Shown piece by piece: positions 9,794 to 22,100 of a stretch of 64,000 nucleotides of DNA. Source of the stretch: Euptelea pleiosperma (Eukaryota; Streptophyta; Magnoliopsida; Ranunculales; Eupteleaceae); the NCBI GenBank assembly GCA_035048495.1, contig CM068540.1, positions 6,618,829 to 6,682,828 on the forward strand. Direction: 5' to 3'. The position numbers and the translations under genes are program-made. Under the pieces are notes generated by a model. That model did no database searches. It was given only the letters and a program-made list of their open reading frames with translations, and was not told where the DNA came from. Numbering within the stretch: position 1 is the first letter of the stretch; every line of letters starts with the position of its first letter.

Positions 9794-11981
9794 ATGGGTA
9801 AAGCTCGCTCGACTTTGACTTCTACTCAACCTGCACGTCAGCCTATTACTGCATCTTATAGGAGGAAACGTGGAAGAACAAGTCAAAATGTTCCTCGTGT
9901 CGTTGAATCTGAGGTTGTCGCCGTAGTTGAAGAAGATTTGTCAGGTGTAGAGCCTATCCAGTCTACATAGGCTGCCGATGCCTCGGGATCTACTACTGGA
10001 TTTCTAGGCAGTCCTGAAGATATCGGATTACTTTCCAGTTTCAAAAACCACGTTGCTTTTAAAATTTGGGAGGGACAAGTATATATGAAAATTCTTTTAT
10101 AATGATCGAAGTCTTATCTTTTGAATTGTATGTTATTATTTGATATATTATTATTTGTAGGATCGGAGTGTCCTCAGATGTCTATATCATGGGACGAAGA
10201 TAGCATCATGGAATGTAGATAATGAAGACATCAGGTTTAGGCGTAAGGTTGAGAGTTTAGGTTTACTCTCATTGGTCCACTCATACAAAGTTCTAAACAA
10301 AGCTCTGGTGTTAGCATTTGTAGAAAGGTGGTACCCAGAGACGAACACATTTCACCTTCCCTTTGGCGAGCTTACTATAACCCTCGACGACGTGAGTCAG
10401 ATCGCAGGGTTACCGATTGAGGGGAGATCGATCTCAGCCTCAACTCGGCTCATAGAAGATGAGGCAGTTGAGTTGCTAGTTTCGAGTTTAGGAGTAGATT
10501 AGCATAAATGTAGGGATGAAATGGATAAAAATGGTTTTTATGTGAAGATGGAGTGGCTCAGATCTAATCTAAGTGGGACAGGTCCTGAAGATGATGATAT
10601 GGCCATTGATTGTGCTATTAAAGGTTATATTCTATATCTAATTGGATGTGTTTTATTTGTTGACAAGTCCGGGTCCAAAGTCCTCGTGATGTACATCCAG
10701 TCGTTGAAAAATGTTGATGGGATACGTAATTATGCATGGGGGCAACAACACTGGCCTATTTATATCATTAACTTGGATTAGCATCGCGGTCTAATGTCAA
10801 GCAGATTGCTGGATTTATGCCCTTGTTAGAGGTATACATTTCTGTTAAAGTTAGTTCAATTCACATTGTTTAAATTTATGTATTAATAACTATTGTGGTG
10901 CAGGCATGGATATACGAGCATTTCACTATCATGAGACCTAATCCAAATTTGGCGTACCTTCAAAGTCAGCCTTGGATGAAGCGGTGGAAACCAACTCCAC
11001 AACAAGGAGACGCAGATTCAAATTAGCAAGTGTGGAGAGAAACATTGGACACTTTAACTCTACAAGTAGTAAGTTATAATTTGTTTTTTTATAAATTATG
11101 TTGTTCCATAACTATATGATCAAGTTCTTGAACTATTTGTAAGTTATATGGGACCCATACCGAGGATCGAGGGAGCAACGTCCGATGCATGAAATTGCTT
11201 TTTACATTGGCTGCTTGACGGTCTATCACATTGTTGAACCCTATCATCCTAATAGGGTTCTTCGACAATTAGGATATGTACAGATTATCCCTCATGCACC
11301 TATTCCTCCCGTCGTATCAAAAAGAGGTCCAAGCAGTCAGGCCTACAAGGTTGTGTATGAGGTTTTCGACCACTACTGGAGTACGTGGTACAATCATGTT
11401 CTGGCTCCACAACAACAATGACGTATTGTTATCCAGCCATGGGATTGTGTCAGTGAATACCTTTCATGGTATGACAAACTTACGCACAAATGGGTCCTGA
11501 ACCCTGCAAAAAGAACATGGTATGGCTCGCGTGCCCAAGAAATCACCCCGTCTGCCCCCCCGACTACTTTAAAAGGCGACCTGGTAATTGATGTATTGTT
11601 TAATATTGTAGGATGCATTGTTTAATGTAATTTTATTATCTAATACCTTTGTTTTTTGTGAAACAGAGACAGAATGTATACTTGGCGATCGAGTTATACA
11701 ATCGGAGTCTAGAGGAAGGCGAAAGTGCTGGTGCGGCATCCCTCTTGGATAAAATTAAACAAATCAAAGCCTATCTATGCTTCGGGGGTTCGAGTGCCAA
11801 TAATCCCAGATCAGTCCCTCAAGCTTCATGTCAAGTTCCTTGAAGTTCAGCACAGGGTGCTTCTCTTGGAAGTTCAGCACAGCCTACTTCACGAGGAAAG
11901 GCTAAGAAAGTAGCTAAGAAGAAAATAGCTAAAAAGAACCCATCTGTGAGGGAAGCGCCTCTACAAACTTGTCAAAGGTAG
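9794..11981 (+). pseudogene. Plant mobile domain (MAIN/MAIL-like aminotransferase-like) gene of MULE-1, broken
   Basis: A spaced set of exons encodes a plant mobile domain protein. Visible segments in order: a basic N-terminus from ATG 9794; GLLSLVHSYKVLNKALVLAF near 10256-10320; the diagnostic FVERWYPETNTFHLPFGELT and ITLDDVSQIAGLPIEGRS; GYILYLIGCVLF; a YAWG segment near 10732; AWIYEHF near 10913; WDPYRGSR, HIVEPYHPNRVLRQLGYVQ, and a lysine-rich tail to a TAG at 11979-11981. In-frame stops interrupt it at 9968-9970, 10500-10502 and further on, and the frame changes at a G run near 10738. Cellular PMD proteins (MAIN, MAIL1) act in the nucleus in gene silencing and genome stability; the role of transposon-borne versions is not established. 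The tail overlaps the 3' end of the opposing transposase gene. A diverged sister gene is at 53736-55958. Confidence 0.85.
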
Positions 11982-13778
11982 TATTCTTAGTGCGCACCAA
12001 CCTGGGCTTGCTCACAGCCAATTTCTTCCGATGTGGTTCTTTAAGTTGGGATTGCTTGCCTTCTGCCATAAGGACATACTTGAATCCTGATGGATCCCGT
12101 TTTGTTGATTTCTCGGCCAATAATTGTTTCTTTGCCTCTGCAGTTCTTGGCCGACCACGAGTCTTCTTTTTCACTGTTGGTTCTACTAACAACGTTGATG
12201 GTGGATTAGAAACTTCCTTGAGCTTCCGTAAGAGATCTAACTTTGAACTTGGAGCAGCCTTCACATATTGTTTCATAAAAAATTGAATATCTGGCACACA
12301 ATCTATGTCATCTACTGGAGTCACTGAAGGTTGAGCTGATAGTTTCTTCCAGTATGGATGGATGCATTATAATGGAATGGATTGCCCATCACGCATGTAT
12401 TGAGCAATCTCATGGGCACACGGTAATCCATGTGTGCGGTGAAGACGACATCCACAAGCAACTTTATCATCTGGACCAACAGAATCAGCTCGGTTCAACT
12501 CATCAAATATGAAATCAAGTGTAGCCTTGGAAATGAATCCCCTCAACTCAGTAAACTCATTCATTTTGTACTTATGCATCACTATGAATAGGCTTCTCTC
12601 AAATGATGATGTTATCTCCACATGCTGCACCAACGACATATTATTCACAATGGTCCAAGATGTATCGAAATTACCCTATGAAGATCCAAGATGCTTCTTC
12701 AACTTACTATGTGTACTCTCTGCTCTGTTTGTTGTGTTATTTCCAAAGTGAACAATTCCATCGATCCACGCTACTACAAAATACTATTTATAGTTATCCA
12801 ACCAGCTATTCTTCACATAATCAATCGAAGCTTTATAGGCTTGGAATTTCATTTCAAAGTTAACTAGCCTGTTTGTGTACTCCCCTTCGGTACTAGATAA
12901 CACTAATTCATTCCACATTGAAATGAATGTTTTCCACACATTACCATCAAAGAATGCTTTTTTACATGACTTTACTACATTTCTTGATATGTGAAATCAA
13001 CAAAGAAAATTGTGCGTCCCAGGAAATACCTTCTTCACTGCATTCATTAAAGCCAACTCTTTATTTGTCACCATGACCGAAGGAATCATACCAGGATCGA
13101 GGAGTAACTCTAAGCATTGCAACGCCCATACGTAAGGCTCTTATGTTTCAACTCCCAAGAAAACAAAAGCAATTGCAAACGTCATATTCATAGAAATAAC
13201 ACCGACAATCTCCAAAAGTGGCATCTTATACCTACTTGTCTTATAGGTACAATCCATGAGCAGCACTGTGTTAAAGCACTTGAGCAACTTTATCGAATCT
13301 GGATGAGCCCAAAACAAATCAATAATCTCGTTATCAATGTTACTTCTATGACATTCCATATATTTTAATACACACAAATTCTTGAATAACTCTGGAATCT
13401 GAGTTATGCCGGCCATTCTTGCAATTTTCATGTGATAACGATAATTATAAATAGTACTCATCGTAGACATGCTGTTCTTGTCTCTTCCATTTAATGCAAC
13501 TCATCGACATATCTGTCAGTATTGATTTCTCTTCATCATTCAGTCTACCAGCAAATGAATGCCCTTCATAATTTTCGGTAAGGGGATGGTTATGAAAACC
13601 ACAAACCACTTCAACCATCCACTGATCCTCGTACGACATCTTAGTACCCTTCAATGCAAATGGACAGCCACACATTTTCGTTCCCGTTTTGCGAGATTGC
13701 ACCTCTCTCGCAAGCAAATGTGATTCTGGGTCTTTTAAAACAAGTACCAGAATCAGACTTGTTGATAACAACAATAGT
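11929..13778 (-). pseudogene. MULE transposase of MULE-1, 3' part
   Basis: Read leftward from the CACTA-1 insertion point. First comes a FAR1/WRKY-GCM1-like zinc-binding segment (CGCPFALKG..., then GFHNHPL), then the MULE domain (LFWAHPDSIKLL, LLMDCTYKTSRYKMPLLEIVGV, with the first catalytic Asp in LMDCTYK), then a SWIM-type zinc finger (CGCRLHRTHGLPCAHEIA), then a basic AT-hook-like GRPR tail ending with TAG at 11929-11931. Parts between 12650 and 13140 are still recognisable but frameshifted. It should bind element ends and catalyse cut-and-paste transposition in the nucleus. Unlike the MULE-2 transposase, no OTU domain follows: the gene stops where that domain should begin and overlaps the PMD tail by about 50 bp. 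The 5' part is at 27175-27415. Confidence 0.88.
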
Positions 13779-13796
13779 CACTACAAGAAAATTAAG

Positions 13797-13995
13797 TTTT
13801 AGCGATGACCTACTAGCGACCGCGAGGTAAAATCGTCACTGAAGGGGACTTTTAGGTACGGCCAGAACATGGCCGTTAGAGGAAGCCTTGTAAAAAAATT
13901 TGGCGGGGGAATTGTATTTATAGTGACGAAATTAGCAACGGCCAGATAGTAGCGGTGGCTAAAAGGCCAAATCAGTGACTGTTATAAGCTGGCCG
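13797..13995. repeat. Left subterminal repeats of CACTA-1
   Basis: Repeated short motifs of the type tagcgac, gcgatgacc, acggccag and gtggct, in both directions. In CACTA elements such repeats bind the TNPA-type protein; binding here is inferred. Confidence 0.7.
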
Positions 13996-14029
13996 TCACT
14001 GAAAAACAGAGAAGTATAAAAAAAAAAAA

Positions 14030-14500
14030 TTTCGCGCGAGTGCGAAATCCCTTCCCTTTTCTTGGCGCGAAAACCACCCCTCCCCCCTCCTTCCCTTTCT
14101 CTGGTGCGAAAACCCCCTTCCCCCTTCCTCCATTTCCTCCCTTTCCTCCCATCGCGCGAGGGCGAAACCCCCTTCCCTTTTCTGTTGCGCGAAAACCCCC
14201 TTCCCTCTTCCTCCCATCACTAAAACCCCTTCTCCAGTCGTCCTTAAGTTGCTATCTTGCTCCCCGGCGACCTCCACAATGGTGTGATCTAGACGGTGCT
14301 TCACGCCGTCGGTGCTTGACGAAGGTGGTCCACAACAGTGTGGCTTTGCGACTCAGGTGCATCACGACGATGCTCCACACCATTGCTTCACTCCGGTGCC
14401 CTCGTTTTCCCATCTCAGGTGAGTTTTCTCACCGATTATTCTCTCCGATTACATCTATTTTTTTTTTCCCTATTTTGCCATTCACCAAATGGTGATAAGG
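14030..14500. other. C-rich 5' segment of CACTA-1
   Basis: A strongly C/T-biased stretch containing four near-repeats of 'gcgcgagtgcgaaa(a)cccc'. It can be translated as a proline-rich peptide but shows no domain, so it is more likely promoter or leader sequence. Its strand bias and GC content differ from the AT-rich surroundings. Confidence 0.5.
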
Positions 14501-14835
14501 CTATACATCTCCAATCAAACTGATTGTGAGTGTGTTGGTGGATTGAAGGGCCTGATTGTTGGGTTCAATCTATAGCTGTGTGGAGCCCTGGGTTTCCAGC
14601 CGTTAGAGGTGAGTTTGTTCAATCAATTCTGATTTTGTTTGATTTCTAGACTTATGGATGTTTGGCCTAACCCTAGATTTTGATTGTTAATGGTTTTTTG
14701 TATGGATGTTTTGTCCTAACCTTAGATCAGAGTACCCCAAAAGCAATGGTTTGGCCTAAAAATAAATGGATTTTTTCTTGTTTTTTTTTCTTTTATGGAA
14801 TAATAGTTTTTTTTTGGGTTTTTTTGGACCTTGAA

Positions 14836-15040
14836 CAGAGGAATAAAACTTCTATCACAGCGTTTGTCACACGCAAAATACAAGCCATGTGGCACATTCT
14901 TAATGGATGCTGATCATATGGATGATTGGCCAGTCCTTCAGTGGACCTATAAACCAAAAATCAGCATGATTAGTGATTTACAACCTTTGGTTCTTGGCAG
15001 CCAAATAACACTCAGTAATGCTCAAATTCCCAGTTTGAAT
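14836..15040. mobile_element. M1-family MITE relic inside CACTA-1
   Basis: Begins GAATAAAACTTCTATCACAG and keeps the left half of the family (ctgatcatatggatgattggcc, then aaccaaaaatcagcatgatt). The right half is missing. Confidence 0.65.
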
Positions 15041-15494
15041 CTGTTGAAAAGATTTACGCATATTTGCTTAGAAATCTGGTGCATAACATAGAAGAGTAAC
15101 ACCATACAGTCTTGTTTCTAATGGAGAAAAAATTACCCAAATCTATATAATTTAAGCAAAACACAACTAAAATAAATTTAGTTAAAGAGGAGAAACACTT
15201 GGTGCAAAATTCAGGACAGAATGTCGATATGGTAAAAAAATCCATCCAGTTCTAGATGTATTACATTTCTGCTTTTTGTTTATGCCGATGAAATTTTCAT
15301 TAATCAACAGTATATGAAAAAGGAATAAAAAGGTAGAAAAAAATGTACAACTAAATACTTAGTAGGAGCAGTGGGAAAGATAACAGGGAAAGAGAACAAA
15401 AGAAATTACCTTCTTCAAGTCATGAATTTGGCCCTTTTCATGTGTTTGCTCCTCTCAGGTTGAAGGAAAAAATGTCATAACAGTGATACCATAA

Positions 15495-17084
15495 TCAGAT
15501 GGTGCGCGAGGGTACGTGTCTGATCTTATGCCAATCTTCTCCTCCATTCTCTTTGAGCCTCTCTTTGAATTCTATTGGCATATTTTTCAATTCCAATTCA
15601 CAAAGTGTACCGATGCATTGCAAACTTTCTAGAAGCATCTTCAATTTTAAGCATTCGTGTATAAGTAGACGTCCAAGGCTTGGCATCGCTCCTTCCTGGA
15701 CCTTCCACTCCTCTAATTCAAGCAAGTCATGAAGTTCCATGACTTCAAGTTGACCAAACATTTCTGCTGAGAAGACCATTTTCTTCCCCACGTACGATCT
15801 CTTTCGTAATTTTAGGATCCTTAGGTTCGGCAGCTTCTCCAGTACTGCCATTGGGTCTTGACTTAGTTTAGTTGCACACAAGGTTAACTTAGAGAGGCTT
15901 GGTGGGAACTCAGAAGGGTTCAGGAGGTTCTCTAAGTGACCATTCAGGTTTAGTTGACGAAGATGCACATGTTGTAGAAAAGGCATCAGTAATAGGCTTG
16001 TCTTTGATTTCAGCTTCAAAGATTGAAGCTTATAGAATCTTTCAAGAGCATCATTTAAAGCCTTCCCATGTAAACTTAAATCTCCATATATTCCCAGTTC
16101 TCTTAGACAAGTCGAAAGGCTGAAGTCATCCCTTATCCAGCTCCCAGCCTCTATCATTGATAGAGTCCTAATGTTTCTTAAACGACCAACATGCAAATGC
16201 ATACCTCTCCCTGCCTGATCTATATATAGATGTCTTAATTGTCGCATTTTTCGAATTACTTTCGGTAATACAAACCTGTGAATAGATCTTAAATCAAGAG
16301 TTTCCATATAACATAGGTTGCTTATGGAAGATGGAAGCTGGTGTAGGAATGTATTCCTCAACCCCAAGTACCTTAGATGTATCAATTTTCCAACCTCATC
16401 AGGTAACTCGGAGATGAGTACACCCTCGAGATCCATCACTCTGAGCAATTTGAAGCCTCCACAAGATAATTTCATTTGTGATTTTTCAAGCCTCTCTTTC
16501 TTTGACGTGAAGCACAACAGGGAACGGAGGTTTGGAGTAGAATTTTGAGCAATGCACTCACCAATGTGAGAGTGGATTGCAAGTCGACGCGCTCTTGTTG
16601 GAGTAGCAGAATCTTCCTTCCCATGAATGTCTAGGAATTTATTTTCCTTGGTTTCTAGAATAGAAAGCTCTCGCACAATATGGTGGATACGACATGTTTT
16701 AACCCTTCCATCTGAACGCCTTCTTACTACTTGAATCATGCTCCTACTAACCAACTCCTCCAAGTATTCCTCTGCTTCTTCCTCTGCTGATTTCTGATGT
16801 GGTAGTACAAATCCCTCCGCAACCCACAATTGAATCAGTTTCTTGGCTGGAATTTCAAAGTTCTCTGGGAAAAGACTGCAATAGAGGAAGCATGATTTCA
16901 AGTGATAGGGTAAATCCATGTAACTTAACTCAAATACAGTTGGGATCTTATTTTTTCCTTCCCTCAATTGCCAACTAATGTTCATAAGCAAGTCTGCCCA
17001 CTCACTTGGACAGTTTGTTTTGCTGCATAATAATCCCCCTAGAACAACTAGTGCCAGAGGTGGGAACCGTTTCCTATAGAGTAA
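15495..17084 (-). pseudogene. CC-NBS-LRR resistance protein (RPP13/RPM1-like), C-terminal two-thirds, inside CACTA-1
   Basis: About 529 codons stay open with no stop. Reading leftward: a GLPL-like remnant (RFPPLALVVLGGLL), an RNBS-D region (LSYMDLPYHLKSCFLYCSLFP, IQLWVAEGFV), an MHD-position motif CRIHHIVREL, then about 12-14 leucine-rich repeats (for example LRVMDLEGVLISELPDEVGK, LIHLRYLGLRNT) and the family ending GGEDWHKIRHVPS. The coiled coil, P-loop, RNBS-A to C and kinase-2 are absent, so it cannot bind ATP as an NLR. The break is sharp: homology stops at 17085, exactly where a Helitron-like unit begins. The MHD Asp is His here. NLRs of this class sense pathogen effectors in the cytoplasm or at the plasma membrane; this piece can only be a remnant, a decoy-like LRR protein or a source of small RNA. 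It lies opposite to the transposase genes. The first 12 bases of the open frame (17085-17096) belong to the Helitron-like unit. Confidence 0.93.
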
Positions 17085-17942
17085 TCTATATAACAAAAGA
17101 GGAAAGTTGTCTCCCCACTTATACCCCCTCTTATTTGTTTCAACAAAGAAGGGCTGAGATCTTATCCCCCAAATAGACGGTGGATCTCAACCACTCACAT
17201 CCGATTTTGACAAACGCTTTGTTGGAGAGTGCCGTGGGCACGGGCCACCCACCATCTATATAACAAGTGAGAGTGGTTGTCTTATACCCCTTCTTATCTT
17301 ATATGGCTTCAATAATGAGTGGCTGAGATCCACTATGCTTCATATCAATGGCTGAGATTAACTCCCACCCGATTTTGACAAACACTTTGTTGGAGAGTGT
17401 CGCGGGCACGGGCCACCCACACATATAGCAAAATAACTCAGTTGTATTCTCTTATCTTATCCTACTTCATAAGATAAAGAGTGGTTGAGATCAAATCCAT
17501 CCATGTAATGTGGACGGTTAGATTTCAGCCACTCAATCCCCCTCATTTATTTATTCACTCCCACTCATTTGATCTCAATTTATTAAAAATTAAAAATTAA
17601 AAATTTTAATTTTAACACCGTTATTTTTTGTTATTTTTGTTATTTTTCCATTTTCCCTCTGTGTTACAATCCGTTATAATGGAAAAAAGGTAACGCCGTA
17701 GTCCGTTATACCGTTTGAGTGCCGAAGGCATCCAATTTTTGCAAACGCATTTGTTGGAGAGTGTCGAGGGCACGGGCCCTGTACTATATAACAAAATAGG
17801 GAAGTTGTCTCCCCCTCTTATAGGCTTCATAAAGAAGGGTCGAGATCTTATCCCCCAACTAAACGGTGGATCTCAACCACTCACACCAAAATTTTGACAA
17901 CCGCTTTGTCAAGGAGTGTCGTGGGCACGGGGCACCTACTAG
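17085..17942 (+). mobile_element. Tandem array of four Helitron-like units (array A)
   Basis: Units start near 17085, 17255, 17421 and 17783. Each starts with (TC)TATATAACAAAA or a variant. The body reads '...ggtggatctcaaccactcac...gacaaacgctttgttggagag', then a hairpin such as GTGCCGTGGGCAC (17229-17241) followed by GGGC(C)ACC. The last unit ends CTAG|T at 17939-17943 and the first is preceded by A|TC. A 3' hairpin about 10 nt before CTRR and A/T flanks without a duplication are Helitron hallmarks; the family assignment is inference. Unit 3 contains an extra segment of GTTATTTTT/AACGG type. Array B (37214-38306) has the same units in the same order, inverted. Confidence 0.65.
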
Positions 17943-19178
17943 TATAGAAAAAGGAGAACTACAATTTTCCTTCAATGTTCTCATTGGCTGCTGTATGTTT
18001 AGTCTTTAGGGTGAATGGTAGATAAGCAATGTCCAGTTTCCATATAAGAGATACTTTTTGGGTAAATAAAGGAGTTGCAAGAATCTGGGTAGTCTTTTAG
18101 AAAAATGGGCCTTCTAACACACTCATTCCCATGAATGATTGTCTGGCTTTCTATTTTAACCGAAGAAGAAGCATCATAGTTTCTTTCTTTTGACAGGTGC
18201 TAGAAGTACCATTCTTCATTTGACTCATTTGGTCGGCTAGGGAACTTTAAGTAAAAAAGTTTCATCAAATCATTCTTGTTACGGCTTCTTACAATTAGGC
18301 ATAAGGCATACGGTCATTTCCCATTTCCTATAGAATGTGTGTGTGGAATAGTAGCACGTAACTTGAATTATGAGCTATTTTCTGATCATTTTTTCATCCA
18401 TGACGATTTTTTGTATCATCATTGATGTCTGGTATTAAGTCTTTGGTGCCTTTGCCTATGGATTGTATTCTGTTTTGTTCTTTTATTAGAATTTTTCATT
18501 GTGATTAATTTTATGGTGTCTTTGCTTATATTGTCTATTTTTCTTTGTTTCTTCTTTGAATCTATTGTATCAATTTCTTTAATTCTTAGTTGATCTATTA
18601 GAAATTTACACATCATGCATATACATGCATTAAACCTTAGATCTCCCGTTCAAGAATCATTGTGTGACAATTGTGTGCTTTATCACTTATTTGAGACAAA
18701 TTAATTATAAACTATGATGTTTGGTTCTCATGTAGGACTAAATGCGATCAAGTTAACAATTATTTTTGTCTTATTTGTGATGAAGAGTAATTGTCTACTG
18801 TTGATTCTTGAATTGTCCGTTTGGATAGTTTGGGAATGCATAATCTCTAGTACAGTCAATAGTTCAAGTGGTTATTTTCATTTGAAGAATAGTTTCAGCA
18901 AGCATTCCTCTTACTCTCTGGGTACATATTTAGACAAGATAGCATATTTGCTCCTTGTCTAAGTCGTGTACTTGGAGAGTTATGGGGAAATGCTGCCGAA
19001 ATTATTCTTCAAATGAAAATAATCATTTGGCTATTGAGTGTAACAGAGATTATGCATTTCTGAATGGGATAGGATCAACCCACCTAATATAGAGGAGTTA
19101 GGAAGCATGATGTATATGCATTTGAGTTGTGTGTGACAATGTGGTTTCGGTTGAAGGTGGCATTGTTTTGAAGCGAAT
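17943..19178. other. Non-coding spacer of CACTA-1 before the transposase gene
   Basis: AT-rich sequence with no gene or clear repeat that I recognise. It must hold the TNPD promoter if the gene was ever expressed from within the element. Confidence 0.5.
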
Positions 19179-22100
19179 ATGTCGATCGATAAAAGTTGGA
19201 TTGGAAAGCCGAAACATAGCCCTGAGTATCTAGCCGGTGTAGACCAATTCTTGGATTTTGCATTTGCTCGTACAATATTTGGAGATAAGATCCAGTGTCC
19301 ATGTAAAAATTGTTGCAATGCGTTCGTAAAGAATCGACTAAAAGTATATACTGACTTGGTATTTAATGGGATGAATCCGAATTACACCATTTGGTTGCGC
19401 CATGGGGAGAGTATGTATGATGTCGAATATACGAGTGATGAGCATGATGAAGTTGATAATATGCAAGGCATGCTAGATGATGCATTTGGAATACCCCCTC
19501 TTGACCGTGAAGAGGAGAATGAACCGAATGAGATCAGATCAACTGAGCCAAATCAAGAAGCGAGTAAATTTTACGAAATGTTGAAGGATGCTGAGAGTGA
19601 ATTGTACCCAGGTTGCACTAAATTTTCAAAACTATCTTTCCTTGTACGATTGTTACACTTAAAGTGTCTTAATGGATGGAGTAACAAATCATTCGATATG
19701 CTGCTTGAGTTGTTAAAAGAAGCACTTCCGATTGGTGAAAAGTTACCTAAGAATCATTATGAATCAAAAAAAATGCTTCGAGATCTTGGCCAGCATTACA
19801 CGAAGATAGATGCGTGTCCGAATGACTGCATGCTATTTTGGAAGGAACATGAGAACGCAAATGAATGTGTTGTAAGTGGTGAGTCTAGGTGGAAATCGGT
19901 TTCATGTCGTTATACTGAAGATGCTTCCGCTTTGTCTGCAGTGGAGAAGAAAATACCTGCAAAGATTTTACGTTATTTTCCATTAAAATCGAGGCTTCAA
20001 AGGTTGTTTATGTGCTCAAAAACAGTCGAACACATGAGATGGCATGCTGATGGTCGTATAAAAGATGGTGTGTTGAGGCATCCTGCAGACTCTAAGTCGT
20101 GGGAAGCTTTAGACCTGAAATACTCGTCATTCGGTTCTGAATCGAGAAATATGAGACTTGGGATAACGAGCGATGGATTCACTCCATTTAGTTATACGAG
20201 TACTCCTCACAGCACATGGCCCGTAATTCTTATTCCATATAATTTGCCGCCATGGATGTGTATGAAGCAAACATCTTTCATGTTGACGTTGCTTATTCCT
20301 GGTGCTAAAGCTCCTGGAAATGACATCGATGTGTACTTGCAACCACTGATAGAGGAATTGAAGGAATTATGGACAAATGGATTTGATACATATGATGCCT
20401 CTTTAAAGCAGAATTTTTAGTGTCGTGCAGGAGTCATATAGACTATTAATGACTACCCTGCATTTGCGAACTTGTCAGGATGGAGCACTAAAGGAAAACT
20501 TGCTTGTCCATCTTGCCACAAAGACACTTATTCGGTTAGACTGAAAGAAGGACATAAAGAATGTTACTTAGGACATCGTCGATTCCTTCCACTTGATCAT
20601 AAATTTTGACAGAATAAGAAGTCATTTGATGGCAAAAAGGAATTAAAAAGTGCACCAATACCGTTGACTGGAGGGGATGTGCTCGATCAATTACGTGACT
20701 ATGAGCAGATTACATTCGGTAAGGCAGATAAAGATAAAACTGGAAGGAAGAGAAAGAGGGATGATTGTAATTTATCAAAAAATTGGAAGAAGAAGAGTAT
20801 TTTCTTTGAATTGCCGTATTGGAAAGATCTCTTGTTGCGGCATAATTTGGATGTTATGCATATTGAAAAGAATGTCTGTGATAATGTGATTGAGACACTG
20901 TTAAATATGGAGGGTTCAAAAGACAATTTAAAGGCTCGTGTAGATATGAAGTTAATGGGTATAAGGAAAGAACTTCACCCGATACCGGATGGGAAAAAGC
21001 TTTTACTACCCCCTGCATGCCACACGATGTCTTTGCTTGAGAAAAGAAAGTTCTGTCAAATCTTGAAGGAGATCAAGGTTTCTGATAATTATTCATCGAA
21101 CTTCTCACGGTGTATTCAAGTCAAACAGTGCAAGATTTCTGGGCTCAAGAGTCACGATTGACATGTTCTTCTACAACAATTTCTACCGCTTGCAATACGT
21201 GGTAACTTACCTAAGAATGTCTGTTCAGTTTTAATTGAGTTGTCAACGTTCTTTAAACAGTTATGCTCGAAGGTGTTGAATGTGAGTGAACTTGATCAAC
21301 TTGAATCACGGATTGCTGTAATACTTTGCAAAATAGAAATGATCTTCCTGCCAGCTTTTTTTGATATTATGGTTCACTTGACCATTCATTTGGCTGGTGA
21401 GGCCAAGATGGCTGGACCAGTGCAATATCGATGGATGTATCCAACTGAGAGGTATTTGCATAGGTTGAAAACATATGTCCGAAATAGAAATTATCCTGAG
21501 GGGTCAATTGCGGAAGGGTATATTTGTGAAGAATCTTTGACATTTTGCTCGAGGTACTTGCATGGGATTGAGACAAGGTTCAACCGACTAGCGCGGAATA
21601 GTGATGCTGTTGATGCGGAACCACGTGAGAAGTTATCTATTTTTGCAGGAGCTGGACGTGTCGTAGAGAAGGCTACATCACACTTGCTAAGCAACTTTGA
21701 GTGGGAACAAGCTCATCTCTATGTGCTCATGAACTGCCCTGAAGTTGCTTCGTTTATTGAGTAAGATTAATCATTCTAAATCTCGTCTGATATGTATTTC
21801 GTATACATTGATACTTATTGCTTTTCTTGGGTTTGGATTGTAATCAAATTATTTATTGTACAGGCAGCACAAACAAATAATCAATGTCAATAATAAACGT
21901 ATGGGTCCTAGGGATCTGGAGCGGAAACATATTAAGGAATTTGCTTCGTGGTTTAACGAACATGTAAGGGTTAGATATCATTCAAAAAAAATTAAATTTT
22001 AAGCATAATTATATAATTTTAAATGTATTAACTTCATTTTTCAATCTGAATAGGTTATGCACATGCGATCTAATGATGAGGAAGTAAATGAATCTCTCGA

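Noticed and set aside
14040..14495. Proline-rich 151-codon frame on +
   Set aside because: It is the translation of a C-rich, internally repetitive leader of CACTA-1; no domain, and CACTA-2 has a similar C-rich segment at the same place.
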